Source of the DNA: a virus
IMG/VR virus record: IMGVR_UViG_3300044796_000108
Location: 1 to 21,072 of that record
Length of the DNA stretch: 21,072 nucleotides
Direction: 5' to 3' (one strand)
Shown here: one piece after another, positions 1 to 7,258 of the stretch
How positions within the stretch are numbered: position 1 is the first letter of the stretch
Layout: each line of letters opens with the position of its first letter
Notes under the pieces: generated by a model
The model's input: only the letters and a program-made list of their open reading frames with translations
The model's database searches: none
What the model was told of the DNA's origin: nothing
Position numbers and translations under genes: made by a program

Positions 1-384
1 CCAGACCTGCGGCGCGGCTCCATTGCTGGCCGACGTCACAAGCCCCTTGGCGTTGACCGTCACGGTGGCGTTGGTGTAGGTGCCCGGCGAGGTATTGACC
101 GTGGCCAGGGTGCCAGCCGCCGTGACGTTGGTGCTGCCGTCGAAGTTGACGTTCCAGGTCAGGTCGCCGGTGATGGCGATGTTCCGGGCCGCGGCCAGCT
201 TGGTCGCCGTGTCCGCCGCGCCTGCGTAGTTGATCTTGTCGTTCGCCTGGAGGAAGCCGAAGCTTGCCTTCACCTGATCCGCGGACATGAGCTGCCACGG
301 GCCAGGGGTGTTGGACACGCGCCCCATGATCCCCGCGCCCGGCGAGCCCAGGCGGACGGTGGTGATGGTAGTCAGGTTCGGCAT
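1..384 (-). CDS. Tail fibre protein, N-terminal part (truncated by window edge)
   Basis: The first 128 codons of a gene running off the left edge. It starts at an ATG whose A is the last base of the preceding gene's TAA (TAATG), with AGGGGAG about nine bases upstream. After a short N-terminal stretch the protein contains YAGAADTATKLAAARNIAIT and then a GTY-N-TVTVNAKGLVTSASNG segment. That Gly-Tyr-x-x-x-TVTVNAKGLVT pattern is characteristic of phage tail-fibre shaft repeats. Position after the gp16-like gene is where T7 places its fibre gene (gp17). The role inferred is host recognition by a trimeric fibre attached to the tail. The N-terminus does not obviously match the T7 gp17 virion-anchor domain. 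The receptor-binding end lies outside the window. Confidence 0.8.
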   Translation of the reverse strand, partial: MPNLTTITTVRLGSPGAGIMGRVSNTPGPWQLMSADQVKASFGFLQANDKINYAGAADTATKLAAARNIAITGDLTWNVNFDGSTNVTAAGTLATVNTSPGTYTNATVTVNAKGLVTSASNGAAPQVW

Positions 385-3300
385 TACCAGGGGCTCCCCT
401 GCGCCTGCGCGGCGGCTTCCGTGGGGTGCAGCGCGGTGAAGGCGACACCGGTGATCTTATCCCAGACGGCCTCACTGTGCTGGCGCTTGTCGTCCAGCGT
501 CATCTGGGGATTGTCCTTGATCTGATCGAGCGTGATCCGCAGCTTCTGGATCGCCTTCTCCGTGCGCTCTAACTCCGCGAGGCGCTGCGACTTCGCCGGC
601 AGGGGCTCATCCGGGTTGACGCCGCCCAGCCGGTCGGCCTTGGCTTGCGCCATCGCGCTGGTGTAGGGCTCCCTGGCCGCGTCAAGTTCGGTGTAGAAGT
701 CCTGTAACGGCTGGGCGCTGGCCGTGGGGTGCCTCACGATGATCCCGCGCACGAAGATGTTGGACAGCACGTCCTTGAGGTCCGACGTGTCGCCGCCGGA
801 CATGGGCGCGTTTAAAGCAGCCAGCGCGCCGTCGCCAATCTGGTCGCCCCAGCCGGTGACAAGATGGTCGAACATCATCGGGGAGAAGCCCTCGCCGACG
901 TGGCCAGCACGCATCAAGGGGTTGGTGAAGGCGGCCAGACGCTTCGCGGGCTCGCTGGTGTAGTCGGTGTAGCGGTCCTCGGGCAGGCGGTTCTTGAGGC
1001 TGTCCGGCACGAGCGGGCGGCCGGTGTTCCAGTTGTGGTTGGCGGCGACCTCAGTGATGGGGGTGGCGAAGTCCGGCAGCAGCGGGCCGACGAACTCGCG
1101 CACGAGGTCCGCGGTCCAGCCGTCGAAGGCGTGGCCGTTGTTCTCGTACATCATCTCCATAATACGCTCGGGGATGTCGCCGAAGATGTAGCCGATGTTC
1201 GCCGGCAGGCGGAAGGTGAAGCGCTGACCAGCGATGGGCGGCGTGATCAGGGCGGCGGAGCGCATGTTCCGCGGCAGGTCCATGTAGCGCGACCCGACCG
1301 GCAGGTGCTTGTCCGCCTCACGGTTCAGGACGTAGTTGATGATCTTGGGCAGGAGGATCGTAGCGACGCCGGCCGCCAGGACCTGCCCAAGCTTGATCCC
1401 CTTGGCCGTGGGGCTGGCCTCGGAGGAGAAGCCGGCGCGGTAGCCCTGCTCCATGCCGAGGATGTGCGGACGCCAGAAGGCGGTCAGCGAGGCCATGTAG
1501 CCCAGCAGCGCTTCGGTGCCGCGCTCAGCGTAGTCCAGGCCCGCCCGGCGCGCGGTGGCGGCCGACTTGGCGGCGTTCTGGCCGAGGGTGTTCTGCGCGT
1601 GTTGGCGGATGCCAATGCGGTTGGCGGCGTCCAGGCGGGTGCTCACCGCCTCAAGGCCCTCAACCCACTGCATGGGCTCCTTGAACGTGTTCCACGCCTT
1701 GTCCCAGAAGCCGGTCTTCTCCAGCAGCTCGTCGGTGGTCATGTGCTCGAAGAACTTGTCCGAGGTCAGGTCCTGCGAGATGTGCACCAGCCCGCCACTG
1801 GCCAGCAGCTCCTGATACCCCTTGCCACCGGACAGCGCCGGGATCAGGCCGCGGTAGAAGGTCAACACCGGCGGCGGGTGCGAGGGGTCCATCGTGAACT
1901 GATTGAATTGGTGCCAGATGGCCATGCGGAAGGGGAAGGTCCCCAGCGTGACACCGGCGCGCACGACGCGCGTCACAAGCTCCAGCCCCTTGAGGATGGT
2001 GTCGGCTTCTTCGGGGCGGTTCACGCCCTTGATCATTTGGGCGATCAGCGGGTCGTTGACCGTCCACTTCTCCAGCACGCCGTTGTTGCGGTAGACGAAC
2101 TCGTTGCCGCCCATCTTCCTCTGGAGGCGGTCGCTGATCACCTGAGCCCACGACGACTGAAGCTGCTTCCACTGCTCCAGCGCTTCCGGGGAGGCGTCCT
2201 CGGGCGGCTTGGAGTAGCCGTACTGCTTCAGGATCGCCTCGACCTCGTTCTCGTCCGGCGTCAGCTCGCCGACCTTCTTCAGGCCGAACTGCTCGACCAT
2301 GGCCGGGTCCGAGGTCAGGCGCGTGATCAGGTTGCCGATGGCGAGGTTGCGCAGCGCGGCCTTGACGCCCGAGAAGCTGTTCTGGATGGCGACGCCGAAC
2401 GGGTTGGACAAGTTCTCCGCACCACCCTTGACCTTGGCCAGACGTCCGCTCACGCCGCTCCGCTTCACGGTGGGCGCGTCCTCCTGCTGCTCGCGCCACG
2501 GCAGATAGATCGGGTTGCCCTCGACCATGCGGTCGTAGGCGTCGGCGCTGATGTAGCCGCTGTCGCGGAGCATCTTCAGCACGCCGTTCTGGGCCTGGGT
2601 CAGCATCTGGCTGGCCTTCATGAAGCCCTGCATCTTCGGGTTGCCGTCGTTTAGACGGGCCTCGATCTCCGCGGCAGCCATCGGGTTGAAGCCGCTCTCG
2701 ATCCCGAAGCGCTTGACCTTGTCCTGCGAGCGCATGGCGTTCATGAAGGCCATCCACTCGGACATCTTGCCGTGCTTCAGCGCCTCCGCCTTCGCGTCGA
2801 AGAAGCTCGGGATGGACTTGTCGGGCGTGCGGCTCAGCATGTCCACACCGCCGTACTTCAGCACGTGGGCCGCCATCCCGCGCCAGCCGTAGTTGGCCAG
2901 ACGGAAGTCGTCCTCCGTGTCCAGGTCCTTGTCGCGGTTCAGCAGCCCCTGCTGAACGAGCCGGTCGTCAATCCGCTTCGCCATGGTGATCTCGGAGACC
3001 CACTTGTCACCGAAGTCGTCAATCCAGTTGGCGGTCTTGTACTCCTCCATGGGCTGTTCGGCGACGTTCGCGTTCATCTCATCGAACAGCTGATCGTCGG
3101 TCGCGCCATGCCAGACGTTGCCAGCGCCCACGCTCGCACCCTTGCGCATGTTAAGGTCTTGCTCGGCGACCGGCTCCTCGGGGGTCTCCGTCTCATTGAT
3201 CTTGGAGATGGCTTCCTTCTCGGCGGCGATCTCACTCTCGATGCTGCGGCCCGGCGCGGTGTAGTCGGCCTCGCCGTGGGGAGCCTGGGCGGCCACGTCG

Positions 3301-4973
3301 TATTCGCTCTGCTCAACGCTGCCCTTACCCCACAGGCGCGCCTTGGCCAGATACTCCTGGGTCTCCTGCGGCAGGAACGCCTCGTCGCGGTCGGCCGGCA
3401 CGCGCTCGTAGCGGACGCCGCCGCGGACGTTCTTGTCGATAGTGGCTTCGAGCTTGGTGCCAGGCCCCTTGGACAGATACTCGCTGGCCCGGCCCGGCCC
3501 GGCGTTGTAGCCGATCATGACCGCGTTCTGATTGCCACCGTAGCGCCGGTTGAGGTCGCGGATGATGGTGTCGGCCACCATCGCGTTGTACTGCGGATCG
3601 TGTAAACGGCTCGGATCGAAGCCGTACTGGCGCGCCGTCGCCGGCATGATCTGGAACCGACCCACCGCGCCCTTGGGGCTGATCGCGGCGTCGGGGTTCT
3701 TGAGGCCGCCAGTCTCGATCTTGCCAACCGTCTCAAGCTCGTGCGTGCCGAAGGTAGGGACAAGCTCCTTGCCCGGCTGCTCGACCGTGGTCTCGCCGGG
3801 GGTGATGCCCGCGCGCTCCGCAACGCTCTTGGCCGCGCCGAACGCGCGCTTCGGAGGCGTGAACGGCTCGGGGTCGCTGGGGGCGGTGTAGCGGAACTTG
3901 GGCGTGACCGGGTCGCCATTGACGTCCTGGGCGAAGACTTCCTCGCGGAACTTGGGGTCGGTCTTGGCGCGCTGCGCGGCTTCCCACGGAGGAATGCCGG
4001 TCTTGACGTAGATGTCTTGGAGGTTCGAGGCGACGTGGCTTTCCGCAGGCGAGACCTTGCCCGGACCCATGGAAGACACCACGCCGTGCGCCAGGAGCGC
4101 CAGGGAGGCCGCCGTGAAGAAGTCCTGGGCGTCGGGCACCTTGTGGTCCAGGAGGGCTCCAGTCGCCGTGCTGGTGGCCGTATTCGCCGCGATGTCCGAC
4201 ACCGCCGCCACAGCCTCTGGCGCGACCATGCCGACCGCCTTGCCCGCGACAGGGCCAGCCAGACCGCCCGCGCCGCTCGCCAGAGTGACCTTGGCCGTCT
4301 GCCCAGCGGCCTGCGCGCCCGCCTGGACCGCCTGCTTCCACGTGTGGATTTCGTTGCGCTTGTAGGCCAGGATGACAGACTGCCGCGTCCCCTCGGTCAG
4401 CGCACCGGCAGACGCCGAACCCGTCACCGAAGCGCCGATGGCCGCGCCCACAGCTTCCGACGTGCCCGTCTCGCCCGCGCCCGGCACAGCCGCACCAGCG
4501 AGGCCGCCGATCCGCGCGCCCACGGGGGCACCGCGGACGAAGCCCGCCAGCTGGGTGGGGAGGTCGCCGATCTCCTGGCCGCCGGCAAAGGCCAGCTGGG
4601 TCATGAAGTCCTTGGAGTGGAAGTCCGCCGGCAGATGTGCGGTGCCTCCGCTCTTGATGAAGTTCGTCTCCAGGCCGGTCACAGAGTGATCCCAGCCCGC
4701 CGCAAACGCGGTCAGGGGGTCGCTGACGCTGCCCTGGGGCGCGCGCTGCATGTTGCCGGCGACGGCCTTACTGACGGTCGCGGAGGTCGGCTGGCCCTCA
4801 CCCCAATACTTCTGGATGCGGTCCAGCGGCACGCCGCCGTCCACCAGCGCCTGGGTCCGAGCCTGCTTCCACGCGTCGGCCTTCTGCTGGGGCACGCCGC
4901 CGTCGATCAAGGCTTGATAGGCCGAGGCCCCAGGAGCCATCTGGGGCGAGTTCGTGGTGCCGATATCGGCCAT
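384..4973 (-). CDS. Giant internal virion (ejection) protein with internal lytic transglycosylase, T7 gp16-like
   Basis: A 1529-residue ejection protein expected to leave the capsid at infection and help the genome cross the cell envelope. Residues 17-59 hold a tandem repeat of a short helical unit (YQALIDGGVP / TQALVDGGVP). Residues 130-300 are Gly/Ala-rich and weakly hydrophobic. Residues about 405-550 form a family-1 lytic transglycosylase: KIETGG with presumed catalytic Glu420, then SPKGAVGRFQIMPATA and GYNAGPGR. Residues about 1000-1290 resemble the LPD38 'large polyvalent protein' domain (PFRMAIWHQFNQF; LTAFWRPHILGMEQGYRAG). T7 gp16 (1318 residues) carries its transglycosylase at the extreme N-terminus, so this internal placement differs. 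The ATG lies one base after the previous stop, with GGGAAAG upstream. Family and role are well supported; LPD38 is recognised by pattern only. Confidence 0.88.
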   Translation of the reverse strand: MADIGTTNSPQMAPGASAYQALIDGGVPQQKADAWKQARTQALVDGGVPLDRIQKYWGEGQPTSATVSKAVAGNMQRAPQGSVSDPLTAFAAGWDHSVTGLETNFIKSGGTAHLPADFHSKDFMTQLAFAGGQEIGDLPTQLAGFVRGAPVGARIGGLAGAAVPGAGETGTSEAVGAAIGASVTGSASAGALTEGTRQSVILAYKRNEIHTWKQAVQAGAQAAGQTAKVTLASGAGGLAGPVAGKAVGMVAPEAVAAVSDIAANTATSTATGALLDHKVPDAQDFFTAASLALLAHGVVSSMGPGKVSPAESHVASNLQDIYVKTGIPPWEAAQRAKTDPKFREEVFAQDVNGDPVTPKFRYTAPSDPEPFTPPKRAFGAAKSVAERAGITPGETTVEQPGKELVPTFGTHELETVGKIETGGLKNPDAAISPKGAVGRFQIMPATARQYGFDPSRLHDPQYNAMVADTIIRDLNRRYGGNQNAVMIGYNAGPGRASEYLSKGPGTKLEATIDKNVRGGVRYERVPADRDEAFLPQETQEYLAKARLWGKGSVEQSEYDVAAQAPHGEADYTAPGRSIESEIAAEKEAISKINETETPEEPVAEQDLNMRKGASVGAGNVWHGATDDQLFDEMNANVAEQPMEEYKTANWIDDFGDKWVSEITMAKRIDDRLVQQGLLNRDKDLDTEDDFRLANYGWRGMAAHVLKYGGVDMLSRTPDKSIPSFFDAKAEALKHGKMSEWMAFMNAMRSQDKVKRFGIESGFNPMAAAEIEARLNDGNPKMQGFMKASQMLTQAQNGVLKMLRDSGYISADAYDRMVEGNPIYLPWREQQEDAPTVKRSGVSGRLAKVKGGAENLSNPFGVAIQNSFSGVKAALRNLAIGNLITRLTSDPAMVEQFGLKKVGELTPDENEVEAILKQYGYSKPPEDASPEALEQWKQLQSSWAQVISDRLQRKMGGNEFVYRNNGVLEKWTVNDPLIAQMIKGVNRPEEADTILKGLELVTRVVRAGVTLGTFPFRMAIWHQFNQFTMDPSHPPPVLTFYRGLIPALSGGKGYQELLASGGLVHISQDLTSDKFFEHMTTDELLEKTGFWDKAWNTFKEPMQWVEGLEAVSTRLDAANRIGIRQHAQNTLGQNAAKSAATARRAGLDYAERGTEALLGYMASLTAFWRPHILGMEQGYRAGFSSEASPTAKGIKLGQVLAAGVATILLPKIINYVLNREADKHLPVGSRYMDLPRNMRSAALITPPIAGQRFTFRLPANIGYIFGDIPERIMEMMYENNGHAFDGWTADLVREFVGPLLPDFATPITEVAANHNWNTGRPLVPDSLKNRLPEDRYTDYTSEPAKRLAAFTNPLMRAGHVGEGFSPMMFDHLVTGWGDQIGDGALAALNAPMSGGDTSDLKDVLSNIFVRGIIVRHPTASAQPLQDFYTELDAAREPYTSAMAQAKADRLGGVNPDEPLPAKSQRLAELERTEKAIQKLRITLDQIKDNPQMTLDDKRQHSEAVWDKITGVAFTALHPTEAAAQAQGSPW

Positions 4974-4974
4974 G

Positions 4975-6579
4975 TTACTTTCCCACGCGCTTCAAGTACG
5001 CGTCCAGGTCTTCCTTACCATCCCACTTCGGCTGTGTCGAGGCATTCGCGCTCGGGGCCATCGGCGCTTGGCCGGCGCTCAGGCCCGCCTTGGTGGGGGC
5101 GATGACCTTCCAGTGATCCAGGTAGTGGCCGATGAAATACTGCGAGTGCGGGTCCAACAGGGCCTGCTGCGCTTCAGCCGGGCTGTGTCCCTGGCCCACG
5201 TACCAATTGACCGCGTTCTGCACGGCAACCTTGTAGGCATAGAAGCTCTTGATCCCGTCCGCGGTGGCGGTCGAGCCGGACGCGCCCAGCTGGAGCTTGT
5301 AGGCGTCCACGAAGGAGTTGACCTGAGCCTGGAGCTGTGCCATGCCAGGGGTCTTGCTACTGTCCAGCGCCTTCGAGAGGACCTCGCCGTCATGGTTCGA
5401 GATTTGCCGCTGCGCGACCGCGCGCCAGATTTCCGCCGGCTCCAGCGCGCCGGGCTGGCCGGGGGCGATGGCAGTGCGGCCGATGAAGTCGCTGAAGACA
5501 GACGGGTTGCTGGTGACGAGCCGCCCGGACGCGCTATCCTCCGTCGCGGTCTTGATCATCTCCGTGAAGCTCTTGATGGCTTCGGGCTTCGCGCCCAGCG
5601 AGGCGAGACTCATGGCGATCTTATTGGCGTTCTGGGGCGGGAGCCAGGAGCCATCCGGCTGCACTCCCGAGGCGTACAGCTGGCTCAGGGCGGTGTTCAC
5701 CTTGTCTTCCGTCTGGCGGCGCTGGTTCTCATTGGCGACGTTGGCGTCGCGGATGCGCTGCTCCTTCACGGTCTGGGCATAGCGGTCTACACTATCGCGC
5801 TGCTCAGTGTCCAGGTAGAGCTGCGCCTCAGGCAGCGAGTGGAACAGCTTGGCCGCCTTCAGCGGGCCGTCCGGGTCGTTCGGGTCCGACTGGTCGATCA
5901 GACCGCGCGCCTGCGCCAGGGTGATCGAGCCCTTCGTAACCGCGTGGTCGGCGTCTAAACGCTCGATGGCCTCGGGGGTGGCGTTCGAGCCGAGCCCGGA
6001 CTTCAGCGCGTCCACGCTGTCGCCTACCAGCCCGCGCTGGAGGTTTGCGGAGCTTGGGTCGTTATACGCCGCACTTTCCGCGGCGTTTGCGGTGGTCTTC
6101 AGGTCCTGGATCGCCTGCATCCCGGCGAGCGATCCCATGTCGGCGAGGCCGCGCTCCATGAAGTGCTGGGTGAGGTCGGCCTTCTTCTCCTGCCACCACG
6201 CCTTGCTCTGCTCGGTCGAGAAGCCGCTGTCCATGCTGTCGAGCATGGGGCCGAGGGTCTTCTCCCTCCAGGTGTCGAACAGGTGTGCGTCGTGCGTGGG
6301 CGCGGCGGCGTCCGCGGCGATGGCCTGCCGCCAGGACTGCTCCAGCGCGCCATAGGTGCGCGTGACGTTCGCCACGCCGGTCAGATGCTCGCGCATCGTG
6401 ACTTCATTCTCGTAGCGCTGGCCGGCCGCGTCTACCTCACCGCCCAGCTGGCGCGTATCCTGGGCGATCTGGCTGAAGGACGCCTCGATGTGGCGGCCCT
6501 CCAACTCCCTGGCCTCGATCCCCTTGTCGCTGGGTTGGAGGCCGTTGATCGGGTTCTCGTACTGGCGGATATTAGGCAT
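4975..6579 (-). CDS. Internal virion protein, T7 gp15-like (position-based)
   Basis: A 534-residue, mostly helical, Ala/Gln-rich soluble protein without signal peptide or membrane segment. It lies between the gp14-like and gp16-like genes, where T7 encodes gp15, a component of the ejectosome tube that spans the periplasm. It starts with MPNIRQYENPINGL and has long predicted helices from residue 35 onwards (for example KEQRIRDANVANENQRRQTE). The first codons overlap the previous gene's end by eight bases, and the stop lies one base before the gp16-like ATG. I see no catalytic motif. T7 gp15 is larger (747 residues). Assignment rests on gene order, length class and composition, so other core or internal virion roles are possible. 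Confidence 0.65.
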   Translation of the reverse strand: MPNIRQYENPINGLQPSDKGIEARELEGRHIEASFSQIAQDTRQLGGEVDAAGQRYENEVTMREHLTGVANVTRTYGALEQSWRQAIAADAAAPTHDAHLFDTWREKTLGPMLDSMDSGFSTEQSKAWWQEKKADLTQHFMERGLADMGSLAGMQAIQDLKTTANAAESAAYNDPSSANLQRGLVGDSVDALKSGLGSNATPEAIERLDADHAVTKGSITLAQARGLIDQSDPNDPDGPLKAAKLFHSLPEAQLYLDTEQRDSVDRYAQTVKEQRIRDANVANENQRRQTEDKVNTALSQLYASGVQPDGSWLPPQNANKIAMSLASLGAKPEAIKSFTEMIKTATEDSASGRLVTSNPSVFSDFIGRTAIAPGQPGALEPAEIWRAVAQRQISNHDGEVLSKALDSSKTPGMAQLQAQVNSFVDAYKLQLGASGSTATADGIKSFYAYKVAVQNAVNWYVGQGHSPAEAQQALLDPHSQYFIGHYLDHWKVIAPTKAGLSAGQAPMAPSANASTQPKWDGKEDLDAYLKRVGK

Positions 6580-7258
6580 GGCCCACCTGTCCGAAAGTTG
6601 CGCCGATGGCGGAGTAGTTCACAGCCAGGAAGCCGTCCGGCAGCTCGATCACCGCCTCGGGCCGGATGCTTTGCACTTCCTGCGCGATCACGCCCATGTA
6701 GCGGGTGTGGCTCGGGTCGCCGCGGTACTCGAAGGTATAGATGCCGATGCCGTCCTTGCGGCGGCCTTCCAGGTGCAGTTCGGTCTTGGCGCGGGCGTCG
6801 GACAGGGCGAACAGCCCCAGGATGGTGCTGCCGATGCCAGCGATGCCACTGCCCGTCGAAGCGTCCTTGGCGGCGGCAGCTTGGCCCTCCAGAGCGGTGG
6901 CCTCTTCATTGTACGCGTTCACGTTGATCGACCCCTGGAGGCCGATCAGCTGCTTGGTGATCGCCCCTTGGCTGACGCTGGACGCCAGGAGATATTGCGC
7001 CGAGCCGCCCGACGCAAGGCCGGCCGCGCCAGTCTCCGCCTTCTCTGCACCGATGGTCTGGGTGATCTGACGTTGGGCCTGGACCTCTTGGAGGTTCTCG
7101 CTTTCCTGAGCCAGCTGGGCGTTCTGCTGGGCGTACTGCGCGCCCTGCGCATACGCCTTCGAGGACGCCTCCTCGCCGGCCGCCTGGAAGAAGTCACCAA
7201 CGCCGCTGAAGATGTCGGAGACCGCACCGCCCGAGCCGAAGATATTTGACGACGCCAT
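6572..7258 (-). CDS. Internal virion protein (gp14-like position) with C-terminal Peptidase_S74-like chaperone
   Basis: A 228-residue protein in two parts. Residues 1-150 begin with Gly/Ser-rich segments. An Ala/Gln-rich helix follows (about residues 32-75), then a small hydrophobic Gly/Ala stretch (IAGIGSTILGLFAL, 139-152), as expected of a membrane-interacting T7 gp14-type ejection protein. Residues 153-228 match the intramolecular chaperone (Peptidase_S74) pattern: SDARAK, then IYTFEYRGD, YMGVIAQEVQ, PEAVIE and FLAVNY. In the endosialidase family, self-cleavage occurs before the Ser of this SD-x-R-x-K motif, with Ser and Lys five residues apart. Here Ser153 and Lys158 have that spacing, so release of a 76-residue C-terminal piece is predicted. 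The start forms TAATG with the nozzle gene stop. S74 is usually found on fibres and spikes, so its place here is unusual. Confidence 0.78.
   Translation of the reverse strand: MASSNIFGSGGAVSDIFSGVGDFFQAAGEEASSKAYAQGAQYAQQNAQLAQESENLQEVQAQRQITQTIGAEKAETGAAGLASGGSAQYLLASSVSQGAITKQLIGLQGSINVNAYNEEATALEGQAAAAKDASTGSGIAGIGSTILGLFALSDARAKTELHLEGRRKDGIGIYTFEYRGDPSHTRYMGVIAQEVQSIRPEAVIELPDGFLAVNYSAIGATFGQVGHA

Noticed and set aside
864-2654. A long open frame (596 codons) on the plus strand opposite the gp16-like gene
   Set aside because: Its product is Val/Arg/Leu/Gly-rich without domain patterns. It has no ribosome site and mirrors the GC-rich codon structure of the minus-strand gene, which has clear family motifs.
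1660-2757. A 365-codon minus-strand open frame in another frame within the gp16-like gene
   Set aside because: The composition is typical of an out-of-frame read of GC-rich DNA (Arg, Gln, Gly, His). No ribosome site was seen, unlike the nested gene in terS.
3741-5105. A 454-codon plus-strand open frame
   Set aside because: It is an Arg-rich antisense shadow spanning the junction of two well-supported minus-strand genes, with no recognisable domain.
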